Position numbers and translations under genes: made by a program
Assembly: GCA_965220055.1 (NCBI GenBank)
Contig: CBDCPE010000004.1
Span: 3,100,001-3,164,000, forward strand
Source: Bin87 sp965220055
Lineage (GTDB): Bacteria; Chloroflexota; Dehalococcoidia; Lucifugimonadales; UBA3495
DNA length: 64,000 nt
Direction of reading: 5' to 3'
Shown here: piece after piece, positions 25,511-35,862 of the stretch
How the letters are laid out: each line of letters opens with the position of its first letter
How positions within the stretch are numbered: position 1 is the first letter of the stretch
The notes under the pieces: model-generated
The model's input: the letters and a program-made list of their open reading frames with translations, nothing else
What the model was told of the DNA's origin: nothing
Database searches by the model: none

Positions 25511-26920
25511 ATGGCAGAGCATGACCATGATATCGGATTGATGGCCCACTTGATGCGGCGGGCCGGTTTCGGCGCAAAGTACGACGAGCTCGAGGCTCGC
25601 GCGGCCAAGGGCTACAACGCTACCGTCGACGAACTGTTGAACCCCGAACAAAACCCCAACGGGTTGGACTTGGACCTGGCTGAACGCTACTTCATTGAGT
25701 GGAGCCACTATGTCCGGGGCGTGCCCGAATATTTCGCTTTCCGAATGATCAATTCGAAGGCGCAGCTCGAAGAGAAAATGGTGCTGTTCTGGCACGGCAT
25801 CCTGTGCACTGCGGACAGCAAGACGCAGAGCTACCCAACGTCGTACGAGGAAATCGAAATGTTTCGCAAGTACGGCATGGGCAGCTTCCGCGATCTCCTG
25901 AAGGAGATCTCCCGCGACCCGGCGATGATCTACTTCCTGGATAACTGCCTCAGCCACAAGGGCGCCATCAACGAGAACTACGGCCGCGAGTTGCTGGAGC
26001 TCTTCTCCATGGGCGTGGGCATGGATGGGCAGTTCAATTACACCGAGGACGACGTCAAGGAATGTGCCCGGGCGTTCACCGGCTGGACCATCGCCAACAA
26101 CGTGCCGGGCCAGCCCTACGGTCGCTACGCCGCCAAGTTTGTCTACAACCCGGACGACCACGACGAAGGCGTCAAGACCTTCCTGGGTGAGACCGGCGAC
26201 TTCAACGGCGACGACGTGATTGACATCATCGCCAAGCAACCGGCCACCGCGCGGTTCATCTCCCGCCACCTGTACAGTTACTTCGTCGCCGACGAAGCGC
26301 AGGTTCCGGCCTGGATGGACACCCCGCCTCGGGACGTGGACACTATCAAGATGCTGGAGGACGAGTACTTCCGCTCCGGCTATGACATCCGGTCTATGCT
26401 GAAGGTCCTGTTCCATTCCGAAGCCTTCAAGAACGCTCGCTTCCAGCGTGTCAAGAGCCCCATCGAGACCGTCGTCGGCACTCTCCGCCTGGTGGGTGAC
26501 TGGACGGAACCCAAGCCCGGCTTCGAGGTCATCTTTGAAGAGATGAAACACATGGGCCAGGAGATCTTCAACCCGCCGTCGGTGGAAGGCTGGCACACGG
26601 GTCGCGAGTGGATCGACGGCGGCACTTTGGTGCACCGCATCAACTTCACCGCTGAGTTCGTGGGCGACGTCAAGCAGCCCGGCGTCAGCGAGATCATCGA
26701 GCGCCTGGCCGACCGAGGCTCGGTCATTTCGCCCGACCACATGGTCGACGTGACCTGCCAACTTCTGGGCCACTACGAGCTGGCGGATGAGACTCGCGAG
26801 ATGCTGGCCGCCAACCTCGCCAAGGGTGGCACCATCCACACCGATACCGCCGAGTTCGCCACTCGCGTCAGCGAGCTGCTGCAGATGATCGTCGCCACCA
26901 AGGAATATATCTACGCCTAG
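25511..26920 (+). CDS. DUF1800 family protein (cassette 2)
   Basis: A 469-residue paralog of the protein at 9071-10474, start at ATG 25511 behind GAGGAGG. The same motifs recur in the same order: 'LMAHLMRRAGFGAKYDELEARAAKGYNATVDELL', 'KMVLFWHGIL', 'ENYGRELLELFSMGVG', 'DDVKECARAFTGW', 'RFISRHLYSYFVADEAQVPAW', 'NPPSVEGWHTGREWIDGG', and both end in 'Y-Y/I-YA'. There is no signal peptide. It differs from copy 1 mainly in the loop around residues 50-90, suggesting divergence of the ligand-facing part. Confidence 0.88.
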   Translation: MAEHDHDIGLMAHLMRRAGFGAKYDELEARAAKGYNATVDELLNPEQNPNGLDLDLAERYFIEWSHYVRGVPEYFAFRMINSKAQLEEKMVLFWHGILCTADSKTQSYPTSYEEIEMFRKYGMGSFRDLLKEISRDPAMIYFLDNCLSHKGAINENYGRELLELFSMGVGMDGQFNYTEDDVKECARAFTGWTIANNVPGQPYGRYAAKFVYNPDDHDEGVKTFLGETGDFNGDDVIDIIAKQPATARFISRHLYSYFVADEAQVPAWMDTPPRDVDTIKMLEDEYFRSGYDIRSMLKVLFHSEAFKNARFQRVKSPIETVVGTLRLVGDWTEPKPGFEVIFEEMKHMGQEIFNPPSVEGWHTGREWIDGGTLVHRINFTAEFVGDVKQPGVSEIIERLADRGSVISPDHMVDVTCQLLGHYELADETREMLAANLAKGGTIHTDTAEFATRVSELLQMIVATKEYIYA

Positions 26921-26988
26921 TCCGCACGTATCCGGCTGGCGTCAATTTGCCTGTCAACCGCGCAACCGATCCTATGGGAGGAAATATC

Positions 26989-28125
26989 GTGACCGCTACG
27001 AAGAAAGACCCGGTGCTGGTAGTCCTGCAGATGTCAGGCGCCTACGACGCCCTGAACACCATCATCCCCTACAACGACCCGTTGTATAGGGATTACCGCC
27101 CGCATCTCAAGGTCGAGGTGGAAGAGGTCCTCGCCATCGATGACAAGGTGGGATTCCACCCTGCCATGGCCCCCATCAAGGACTTGTACGATGAGGGCAA
27201 AGTCGCCGTCATCCAGGGCATCGGCTATCCCAACCCTATCCGTTCCCATTTCCGCTCCATGGATATTTGGCACACTGCCGAGCCGGCCAAGATGTCCATT
27301 GAGGGGTGGCTGGGTCGGGCTATCCAGGACATTGACCCCAACAAGGAAAACGTCCTGACCGCCGTCAACTTCGGCCGTGGTCTCCCCCGCGCGCTGGCTG
27401 CGCCGGGCGTGTCCGTCGCCTCTGTCGGCAGCCTGGAGACCTACGGCGTCCTTACCGGCATCGATGGCGACAGCAAGCGAGCTGAGGCATTGGACATCTT
27501 CTCCAGGATGTACTCGCCCATGGTCGGCTCCGGCCCCATCAACGACTACCTGTCCCAGACTGGCTTGGACGCGCTGAAGGGCGCGGACATCCTGAGCACT
27601 GCTCCGGAGATTTACTCGTCCAGCGTCGAATACGGTGGCGACATGTTCTCCCAGTGGGTCAAGAACATCGCTCAGGTCCACCTGGCCGGCTTCGGCACCC
27701 GCGTCCTTTACACCGGCCTGAATCCCGGCGCATTCGACACCCACGCCAATCAGCCCACGTCCTTCGCCAAGCTGTGGGGAGAGGTGTCCCGGGCCGTCAA
27801 CGACCTTTACCAGGACCTCAAAGAGCACAACGCTAATGAGGAAGTGGTTATGGTTCTGTTCACCGAGTTCGGCCGCCGCGTGCAGGAAAACGGCTCTGGC
27901 ACCGACCACGGTTCCGGAAGCGTGGCCTTCGTGATGGGCGACGCCGTCAAGGGTGGACTCTACGGTGAGTATCCGTCCCTTGAGTCGGACAAGCTCGACG
28001 AAGGCGACCTGAGGTGGAACAACGACTTCCGCAGCACCTACGCCACCGTCCTGGACAAATGGCTTGGACTCGATGATCAGGCAATCCTGAAGGGTTCCTA
28101 CGAGCAGTTCGATTTCATCAAGTAG
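26989..28125 (+). CDS. DUF1501 family protein (cassette 2)
   Basis: A 378-residue paralog of 10566-11693. GTG 26989 was chosen because GGAGG precedes it at correct spacing and the two paralogs then align from 'T(A/S)TKKDPVLVVLQ(M/L)SG'. Conserved items: 'SHFRSMDIWHTAEPAKM', 'DIDPNKENVLTAVNFGRGLPRAL' and 'LFTEFGRRVQENGSGTDHGSGS'. No Tat or Sec signal. Sixty-eight bp separate it from the DUF1800 stop. Confidence 0.88.
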   Translation: MTATKKDPVLVVLQMSGAYDALNTIIPYNDPLYRDYRPHLKVEVEEVLAIDDKVGFHPAMAPIKDLYDEGKVAVIQGIGYPNPIRSHFRSMDIWHTAEPAKMSIEGWLGRAIQDIDPNKENVLTAVNFGRGLPRALAAPGVSVASVGSLETYGVLTGIDGDSKRAEALDIFSRMYSPMVGSGPINDYLSQTGLDALKGADILSTAPEIYSSSVEYGGDMFSQWVKNIAQVHLAGFGTRVLYTGLNPGAFDTHANQPTSFAKLWGEVSRAVNDLYQDLKEHNANEEVVMVLFTEFGRRVQENGSGTDHGSGSVAFVMGDAVKGGLYGEYPSLESDKLDEGDLRWNNDFRSTYATVLDKWLGLDDQAILKGSYEQFDFIK

Positions 28126-28230
28126 CCAACGTGACTCCGTCCGTCGTTCCGGGAGGTGCCCGGGCCCGGCGTTCATCGCCAGTCCGCCGTCTGGCCGGAA
28201 TGACGGAACGACTTTGTAACAGGTGAGAAT

Positions 28231-29274
28231 ATGGTTGCTCAGACTGAAATTGCTCCGGTGACTTTCCAGTACAGCCACACCATCGGCCGGCAGGAGGCGC
28301 GCAGCGGCAACGGGTTCTTCAACCCGGTGGCCATCACGCGCGACAACAACGGCATGCTGTACGTGCTGAGCCGAGGCACCGAAACGCCCGCCTTCTTCCC
28401 CTGCAAGCGCGTCACGGTCTTCAACCCCGATGAGGAAGAAGTGGTTGCCGAATTCGGCCAGAAGATCCCGCCGGAAGACGCGGACGAAACCACGCCCAAC
28501 GGTTCATTTATGTGGCCGACCTCTGTGGCGCTGGACAGCGAGGGCCACGCTTACGTTTCCGACGAATGGCTGAACCGGATTTCCATCTATGACCAAGAAC
28601 GTGGCAACTGGATTGGAATGTGGGGCGTGCTTGGTTCCGGCGACGGGGAGATCAACCGACCCGCCGGCTTGGCTTTCGACAAGGACGACAACCTGTACGT
28701 CGTGGACAGCCGAAACCACCGGGTCCAGGTTTTCGCCAAGGACGGACAGTTCAAGTTCAACTGGGGACGACGTGGTTCCGGCGACGGCGAGTTCGATCAC
28801 CCTTGGGGCATCGAGATAGACCACAACGGCGACGTGTACATCGCCGACTGGCGGAACGACCGCATCCAGAAGTTCGCTCCCGACGGCACGTTCCTGATGA
28901 AGTTCGGGACGTCTGGCGACGGGGAAGGCGAGTTCGACCGTCCCACTGGCGTGGCGGTCGACAAGGATGGTCATGTCTTTGTCACCGACTACAAGAACGA
29001 CCGCGTTCAGGTGTTCCGGGAGAACGGCAGCTATGTCACGACCATGCACGGGCAGGCCAGCCTCTCCAAGTGGGGCGCCGAGCGCGTGTTCCTCGATCCC
29101 ACCATCGTTCGGGCCCGGGAGCGTGCCCTGAACCTCACGGAACGGGAAGGTTCCTTCCAGGGCCCCATCGCGGTCGAAGTCGATGACGATGGCCGTGTCT
29201 TCGTGGTGGAATGTCCCAGGCACCGGATGCAGGTGTTCAGTAAGCAGACCGCCATGTTCGCCGGCGAACTCTGA
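28231..29274 (+). CDS. NHL-repeat beta-propeller protein (cassette 2)
   Basis: A 347-residue paralog of 11848-12912. Blades read 'WPTSVALDSEGHAYVSDEWLNRISIYDQ', 'NRPAGLAFDKDDNLYVVDSRNHRVQVFAKDGQF', 'DHPWGIEIDHNGDVYIADWRNDRIQKFAPDGTF' and 'DRPTGVAVDKDGHVFVTDYKNDRVQVF', clearer than in copy 1, and a last blade closes at the C-terminus. The N-terminal 'YSHTIGRQEARSGNGFFNPVAITRDNNGMLYVLSRGTE' matches copy 1. Last gene of cassette 2, followed by a terminator. Confidence 0.88.
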   Translation: MVAQTEIAPVTFQYSHTIGRQEARSGNGFFNPVAITRDNNGMLYVLSRGTETPAFFPCKRVTVFNPDEEEVVAEFGQKIPPEDADETTPNGSFMWPTSVALDSEGHAYVSDEWLNRISIYDQERGNWIGMWGVLGSGDGEINRPAGLAFDKDDNLYVVDSRNHRVQVFAKDGQFKFNWGRRGSGDGEFDHPWGIEIDHNGDVYIADWRNDRIQKFAPDGTFLMKFGTSGDGEGEFDRPTGVAVDKDGHVFVTDYKNDRVQVFRENGSYVTTMHGQASLSKWGAERVFLDPTIVRARERALNLTEREGSFQGPIAVEVDDDGRVFVVECPRHRMQVFSKQTAMFAGEL

Positions 29275-29299
29275 TCACCAGTAACCGACCCGTATTTGA

Positions 29300-29334
29300 G
29301 GGGCTTCGGCTTGAAAGCCGAGGCCCCTTCTGTT
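29300..29334 (+). terminator. Rho-independent terminator after cassette 2
   Basis: GGGGCTTCGGCTT (29300-29312), then GAA, then AGCCGAGGCCCC (29316-29327) fold into a stem, followed by TTCTGTTT. It lies 26 bp after the NHL stop. Confidence 0.7.
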
Positions 29335-29415
29335 TACGCCGGCGCCATACTCGTTGGTCGGGTCACGGTAGATCGAATGATAATGCCCGCAGTTGGCGCC
29401 CAAGTCGCCCTGAGA

Positions 29416-29893
29416 CTAGAATTCTATGATCAGCGTCGGTCCCTGGATTCGATAGTGGATCGACCCGCGGCCGTCGGCCGGTCCGTGCCAGGCAAAATGG
29501 GTATCGTCTAGGTTCGCCTGAAATCTCAGCGAGCCTGGCCTGTGCGCTCTCGTCAGGCAACAGTTCTACCCACTTGGCCGCTGCATTAAGCAGCAGTGCG
29601 CGTTGAGCTGTTGCCCAACCCGATACTGCTAACCCTTCAGTTGGCGGTATCGTGCCATCCTTGCCCGCTCCGGACCAAAGCTCGTAGGGCCGATTTGGCA
29701 CTTGTACCGCTGCCCGGGTCTCGCCGTCCAGCGCAGTTATTAGAGATAATCCCGCTTGTACGCGCGGCCCTAGCGGCGCCACGATGTAACCCCCCCGTTT
29801 CCTAAGATGCGGGCTCGATTGCGATGAGCGTAGGCGACAAATATGCCCGTCCGCCAACCATCGTAATGTTGATTTCAAGGTGGTGCCCGCCAA
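29416..29893 (-). pseudogene. DUF3500 protein remnant, C-terminal part, frameshifted
   Basis: The upper part ('TALDGETRAAVQVPNRPYELWSGAGKDGTIPPTEGLAVSGWATAQRALLLNAAAKWVELLPDESAQARLAEISGEPR') and, in another frame from about 29515 down to a TAG at 29416-29418, 'DDTHFAWHGPADGRGSIHYRIQGPTLIIEF' together make the C-terminal half of a DUF3500 protein ('FAW.G....YYRIQGPTLLIE'). One frame change separates them. The N-terminal half is missing: the frame is lost about 20 bp before an IS630 at 29915. Confidence 0.6.
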
Positions 29894-29914
29894 ACTGGCA
29901 CCCCCACAGCTCTA

Positions 29915-31134
29915 GTACTCAGTCAAACTTGTATCAGCAGATGAAGGATGAAACGGGCTATGGTTGCTACGCTGGTGGTGAAACAGCGGTGCGGAGGTGT
30001 GGCATCCATGGTTGCGGAGAAATACGCGGTACGGTTGTCGGCGGAAGATTGGGACCAACTGGAGCGGTTGATCCGTAGTGGCCAGCGCTCCGCTCGGGTC
30101 ATCAATCGGGCGCGCATCCTGCTCAAGACTGATGAGGGTTGGAGCGCCTTCCAGGTGGCCGCGGCCCTGGACACGTCGCCGCGCACGGTGTTCCGCACCA
30201 AACTGCGGTACGCCGAGGAAGGATTGGACGGTGCGCTGCACGACCACCCCCAAGCCAATCGGTATCGCAAGCTGGATGATCGGGGTGAAGCCCATCTGAT
30301 TGCCCTGGCGTGCAGCGACGCTCCCGAGGGCCATGACCACTGGACCCTGCGTTTGTTAGCCGACAAGGTAGTGGAATTGGGCTTGGTGGTGTCGCTGTCC
30401 CACGAGACGGTAAGGCTCAGGCTGAAAAAAACCCCTCAAGCCCTGGCGGAAGCAGCAGTGGTGCATCTCCCGGATGAACGGGGAGTTTGTGGCGGCCATG
30501 GAGGACGTGCTGGACCTCTATGCTGAACCCTACGACCCCCACCGGCCGGTGGTGTGCTTCGACGAGACCTCCACCCGGCTGCTGGCCGACGTGCGAACTC
30601 CGCTGCCCGCCCCGCCAGGACGGCTGCGGCGGCAGGACTACGAGTATCGTCGCGGCGGCACCCGCAATCTGTTCCTGGCCTGTGAACCCCTGGCTGGCTG
30701 GCGCCACGTGGCCATCACCCAACGACGCACCATGCCGGACTTCGCCCACCAGATGCGCTGGCTGATTGACGTGGCCTACCCTGATGCTCCAGTCGTGCGA
30801 GTGGTACTGGACAACCTGAACACCCACCGCATGGCCTCCCTTTACGAGACCTTCCCGGCTGCTGAGGCCAGGCGCATCGTGAAGCGGCTCGAGTTTCACC
30901 ACACGCCCAAACACGCCAGCTGGTTGAACATGGCGGAGATCGAATTCAGCGCGTTGGGTCGCTCCTGCCTCAAGAGGAGAAATCCCGACGCCGACGCCCT
31001 GCAACGCCAGATCACCGCCTACGAGACCCAACGCAACGCAGCGGGCGTCGCCATCAACTGGCGGTTCAGCACCCATGACGCCAGAGCCAAACTCCATCGT
31101 TTCCACCCCCGCCTTTTCAGCATTGACTGAGTAC
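29915..31134 (+). mobile_element. IS630-family element, group A copy 3
   Basis: A 1220-bp element, ends GTACTCAGTCAA (29915) and TTGACTGAGTAC (ending 31134), flanked by TA at 29913-29914 and 31135-31136. Internally diverged from copies 1 and 4. Confidence 0.92.
30008..31130 (+). CDS. IS630-family transposase, frame-split (group A copy 3)
   Basis: OrfA (30008-30526) carries 'SAFQVAAALDTSPRTVFRTKLRYAEEGLDGALHDHPQANRYRKLDDRGEAHLIALACSDAPEGHDHWTLRLL'. OrfB (30474-31130, open upstream to about 30430) carries 'VVCFDETSTRLLADVRTPLP', 'VVRVVLDNLNTHRMASLYETF' and 'TPKHASWLNMAEIEFSAL', the D-D-E residues. The junction has seven A's, but joining here needs +1 (or -2), unlike copy 1, so decay or slippage is as likely as programmed frameshifting. 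OrfB is otherwise undamaged. Confidence 0.8.
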
Positions 31135-31288
31135 TACTGATGCGTGAATGGTTATCTAAACCCGGCTTCCTTCCCTCCGGTACCGCTGGATTCCCCCTTG
31201 CGCGAGAATTGCGGATTGCCTTGCCGAGGCCACGTATGAGCATGAAAATCGGCTATTTTCACGGTAATGACGGAAGGGATTAGTTTAG

Positions 31289-32667
31289 GTGTCCGCTCAC
31301 GCATCAGTAAAAGGTGTGACGAACGGTACGCCTGAATTGACGATGCAGTTTGCAAGCGCCAACAATCCCGCAAGTGATCGGTCCCTGCGCTACGTGAGCG
31401 GCTCCGGAACCGAGACATTGCTGTACAGGTACGTGGTCCAGGGCAATGACACGGACGCAACCGGCCTGCGGCTACCGGCGGGTCAGGTTGAACGGAGAGG
31501 CGGGGTTATAAAGCACGCCACAAATGGGCAACCCGCCATTCTCACCCACAGTGGCGGCGGCTCCAACGGAAACTTCCCGTCGCACCGGGTGGATGGCACC
31601 ATAATCACTCCGCGGGCGTCTCTTGCCGGCCTCCAGCAGTGGGACCACGCTAAATCCCAGTTTCAATTCCGGAACGACAAATTACACGGCCGGGGTGGCC
31701 AGCACGGTTGGGGTCACCACGGTGTCGGCGACGCCTGAGACAGGCGGCTCCGCAATCATCTCCCCCGCCGATTCCGACACAGTGGCGGACGGGCATCAGG
31801 TGGCGCTGGACGACGGTTTCAATGTCATCATGGTAACCGCCACCAAACCTGGCGCCATTCCAACGACCTACCTCATATTGCTGGCGCGCGATGAGCGGGT
31901 GCAAACAAAGGTCACTGACATTTCCTTCATCTCCACGCCTTTGCAGGGAGAGACTTACGGGAAAGGCGAAACCGTAGTAGCTCAAGTAATGTTCGACAAT
32001 ACTGTCCAAGTAAACACGTCCGATGGCAGGCCCAAATTGACGGCGGAAGTCGGCTGGATCAATGGACACATTTTCCTCAGTGTCGGCGACAGACGTTTCA
32101 AATACGTGCGTGGCTCCGGAACCGATGCGCTGGAGTTCGAGTATGTTGTGCGCGCGGGCGACTATATCTATTCGAACCGTCACCTGAAAATCAGAGTTGA
32201 GCGCGATCAGCTGAAACTGAATGGTGGCGCGATTTCGCATGCCGGCAACGGCAGGCCGCTACGTTGACCCATAACCCGACCGGCATCATAAGTGGCCACA
32301 AGTTGCGTGGCGATCTCACCCGTCCCATCGCGAAGCTCGGCGGCCTGCCCTGTCGGACCTTACCCTGTCGCCGGAATTCGATAGCAACACAACGATGTAT
32401 ACTGCCGAGGCTGCCGCAAACATTGCGGTCTCGACAATAACGCCCGTACTCAACGATGGAACCTCCATATCCGTACAACCCGACGATTCGGACACCACGA
32501 CCTCGGGATACCAGGTGGCGCTGAGCGAAGGGATCAACGAGATTTCCATTGCCGTGAACCAGGCCGATAGCGCGCCGAGAAACTATACGATTGCCGTTAA
32601 TCGGCTGCCCAGGCCTCCCGAAGTTGCGGGAATCGCGATCGTCAGCGACCCCGGCAGCGAAGGTACC
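31289..32667 (+). pseudogene. Surface-type repeat protein (cadherin-like beta-sandwich) remnant
   Basis: Three frames (31289-31738, 31623-32267, 32395-32670) together give two alternating modules. One is a cadherin-like beta-sandwich: 'FNSGTTNYTAGVASTVGVTTVSATPETGGSAIISPADSD...GHQVALDDGFNVIMVTAT' and again 'FDSNTTMYTAEAAANIAVSTITPVLNDGTSISVQPDDSD...GYQVALSEGINEISIAV'. The other is 'SDGRPKLTAEVGWINGHIFLSVGDRRFKYVRGSGTDALEFEYVVRAGD', a second extracellular repeat type. Such repeats occur in long exported adhesin-like proteins. At least two frameshifts and an IS630 at 32670 have destroyed it; neither the start nor the end is recoverable. Confidence 0.6.
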
Positions 32668-32669
32668 TA

Positions 32670-33890
32670 GTACTCAGTCAAACCTGTATTGGCGCAAGTG
32701 AGTTGATGCGGAGCAACAAGCCTACACTGACTGGGGAACGACAGCGCATGAGGTGCGGCATCCATGGTTCAGGAGAAGTACGGGGTACAGTTGACGGTGG
32801 AGGAACGAGCCGGGCTCCGACAATTGATTCGTAGCGGCCAGCATTCCGCTCGGGTAATCACTCGGGCGCGCATCCTGCTCCGGACTGAGGAAGGGTGGAG
32901 CGCGTCCCAGGTGGCGGCGGCCTTGGACACGTCGCAGCGGACGGTGTTCCGCACCAAACGGCGGTACGCCGAGGAGGGGTTGGACGGCGTGCTGCACGAC
33001 CATCCCCAAGCCAACCGGTATCGTAAGCTGGATGATCGTGGCGAAGCCTACCTGATTGCCTTGGCGTGCAGTGATGCGCCGGAGGGCCATGACCACTGGA
33101 CCCTGCGGTTGCTGGCCGACCAGGTGGTGGAGTTGGGGTTGGTGGAATCGTTGTCATACGAGACGGTGCGTCTGCGGCTGAAAAAACATCCTCCAGCCGT
33201 GGCGGAAGCAACAGTGGTGCATCCCCAAGGTGAACGGGGAGTTCGTGGCGGCCATGGAGGACGTGCTGGACCTCTATGGGGAACCCTACGACCCCCACCG
33301 GCCGGTGGTGTGCTTTGACGAGACCTCCACCCAACTGTTGGCCGATGTGCGAACACCGCTGCCCGCCCAACCGGGACGACCGCGGCGTCAGGACTACGAG
33401 TACCGGCGGGGCGGCACCCGCAACATCTTCCTGACCTGCGAACCCCTGGCGGGCTGGCGCCACCTAGCCATCACCGAACGCCGCACCATGCCGGACTTTG
33501 CCCACCAGATGCGGTGGCTGGTGGATGTGGCCTATCCCCACGCTCCGGTGGTACGGGTGGTGCTCGACAACCTGAACACCCACCGCATGGCTGCGCTTTA
33601 CGAGGCCTTCCCCGCCGCTGAGGCTCGGCGCATCGTGAAACGCCTCGAGTTTCACCACACTCCCAAGCACGCCAGTTGGCTGAATATGGCGGAGATTGAG
33701 TTCAGCGTCTTGACCCGAGCTTGCCTCCAGGGGAGGAACCCGGACGCCGACGCCCTGCAACTCCACATCACGGCCTACGAGATCCAACGCAACGCCGCGG
33801 GCGCCACCATCAACTGGCGGTTTAGCACCCAGGACGCCCGAACCAAACTGCAGCGATTTTACCCCTGCCCTTCCAACGTTGACTGAGTAC
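32670..33890 (+). mobile_element. IS630-family element, group A copy 4
   Basis: A 1221-bp element with perfect 12-bp ends (GTACTCAGTCAA / TTGACTGAGTAC) and TA duplications at 32668-32669 and 33891-33892, in reverse orientation to copy 1, which it closely matches. It ends the cadherin-like pseudogene. Confidence 0.93.
32764..33886 (+). CDS. IS630-family transposase, frame-split (group A copy 4)
   Basis: OrfA 32764-33318 (HTH part, 'RKLDDRGEAYLIALACSDAPEGHDHWTLRLLADQVVELGLVESLSYETVRLRLKK') and orfB 33230-33886, open upstream through 'NILQPWRKQQWCIPKV'. The D-D-E motifs are intact ('VVCFDETST', 'VLDNLNTHRM', 'SWLNMAEIEFSVL'). The junction has six A's where copy 1 has seven, so the shift needed is +1 here and -1 there. 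Otherwise the best-preserved group A copy. Confidence 0.85.
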
Positions 33891-33892
33891 TA

Positions 33893-35858
33893 GGACACCG
33901 GGCCGGAAAGCCCTGATTGGGTTGAAGGATTTCGGAGGTAAAGCCGACGTGAGCAAAATCAGGGACCATAGTTGTCCGAGCCGGGCAGCGCTGCAGTTGG
34001 CCGCGGCATTGGCGACAACAGCGCGGACCACCTTGAGGACGAAGCGGTGGCCGGCTGCGCCGCCACCGGTACTGCCGGACTGCCCGATGTTGCCCAACAC
34101 CAGGGTCAGGTTGGCCACCGTGGCCGCCAGATACACCTGGAAGCGCGTTTTCGCCCTTCCGCAGTAGCGGGACTGGCGGATTCCCCGCTGGACCAGCTGG
34201 ACCAGCCGATGCTCTACCACCACTCGGCGTGCTCGATACTCGGCGTGCTCGATACTCGGCGTAGGCAGCGCGCTGCGGCAACGCTCGGGCCTGCTGCAGC
34301 AGGGCTTCCTGGGGATGGATCAGCACCCGCCGGATGGATCAGCACCCGCCGTCCCTACCTGCCTTGGGCCGAGATGCACGGGGACCGCAGTGGACATGCC
34401 CAACCTACCGCTCCATCAAATCGGCAAGCCTGCAATCGATAGACCCGACCGGTGCGGTCCGTCCGCCTTCCCGCCGGCACGATGGCGTGGGTAACCTGCC
34501 CCGCCGGACAGGTGCAACTGCCCGCGGCCAGCTCAAGGTGAAAGTCATTCTTGGGGAAAGTCATTCTTGGGGAAGTGTTGCCGGTTGGGCCGGCCCGGCG
34601 CTTTGGCCACCAACCGGCGCCCCGCCTCAGCGCAGGTCTGGCGGGTCCCGCCGTCCCCATAGGTGGCATCGCCCATGGCTTCCTCCACCACCGAGCCGGT
34701 ACTCGCTTCGCTCTGCTCCACCAACTCCAATGCCCCCAGATTGTCCGGAGCGTTGCCCGGCAACACGTCCACGGCGGTGATCAGCTGGGAGGCGGTGTCC
34801 ACGACGATGGCCGCCTGGTGCCCGTCAAACCATCGCCAGCTGCTCTGGTGCCCGTGGCGCAGCTCGGGGTCGTGCACCGACAGCATCCGGTCCCGGCTCA
34901 CCCCATCCCGGCTCACCCCATCCCTGAGGTTCACCCCGTCAGCAGCATCAGCAGCAACATCGCCAGCGCCGCTCTTGCGCTCGATGTCCTGGCGCAGCAA
35001 CTGTCCCCGCAACTCCGCCCCAGCCACTATGCTCTGCCGCGGGGCGCTGTCCTCCGGCAATTCCACCCACCCCGGCCGCGCCAATTCCAGCAGCCGATCC
35101 GCGTCGGCCACTATCTCAGCCCGCAACGCCGCCCGCGCTTGGCGGTCCGACCAATCGATCGCCCCAATCGATCGCCACCTCGCCCTTGATGCTGGAGACC
35201 AGGTACTTCTCCTACCCCTGGGTTCGGCCCATCCCCTGACGGTGATCTGCGCCACCGCCGCCAGGGCCCGCAACAGTTTGACGATCCCGTCCCCCAACAG
35301 ATTGTAGGTGTCCTTCACCCTGCCCCCTCCCAGGATGTAGGTCGTGTCCAGCGCCACCCGCATCCCACGCTTTTTCAGGTAGCCCGACTGCCGCGCCAAG
35401 CGCCGGCTCGGCTCGAATACCTCCCGCACCTTGTCGTGCAGTATCAACTGCGCCCGGAACATCTGCAGCGTACTCTTGGCGAAGGGTCGATCCTCAATCT
35501 CAATCCCCAACGCCACTTTCCACCGGATGTCGCAGTCGGCCCTCGCCTTGGCCGCGGCGTCGCTCACCTTGTCGTAGGTCTGCAACAGCAGCGCCGTGAC
35601 CAGCAGGCGGGGCGGCACGCGGTCCCGTCCATTGTCCGGACAGTAGATCTCGGCGAAATCGTCATCGCGGAACAGCTGGCCCCGCAGTGAGGCCAGCAAA
35701 CCGTAGCAGGTGTCCTTGCCCACGTAGTCCAGATACACCGGTCCGCTTCCCAGAGGCTCCTCTGGTCCGAACGCTTTCCCAGCATTGCCCTGCTCCGCTA
35801 GCCTCGATTGCCCGGAGTATAACCCCTCGCCATAATCCGGTCGGTTTCCGGCTAGGCT
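33893..35858 (-). mobile_element. IS1182-family element, degenerate
   Basis: It lies directly between IS630 copy 4 and another IS630. The edges are judged from a weak shared GCCGGAAA near both ends; no clear target duplication. The single transposase gene inside is broken many times, including by five perfect short tandem duplications (16 bp at 34222, 19 bp at 34313, 16 bp at 34541, 15 bp at 34891, 13 bp at 35151). Confidence 0.65.
33922..35738 (-). pseudogene. IS1182-type transposase remnant
   Basis: The N-terminal part (35738 downwards) reads 'LASLRGQLFRDDDFAEIYCPDNGRDRVPPRLLVTALLLQTYDKVSDAAAKARADCDIRWKVALGIEI...FAKSTLQMFRAQLILHD', typical of IS1182 transposases. The middle is altered by in-frame and out-of-frame duplications. 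The C-terminal part reappears in other frames near 34326-33859 ('VVEHRLVQLVQRGIRQSRYCGRAKTRFQVYLAATVANLTLVLGNIG'). Not functional. Confidence 0.75.
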
Positions 35859-35862
35859 TCTA

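Noticed and set aside
28143..28212. Terminator between the DUF1501 and NHL genes of cassette 2 (GTCGTTCCG ... CGGAACGAC)
   Set aside because: The arms are over 50 bases apart with no T-run of note, and the genes appear to be one cassette; too weak to call.
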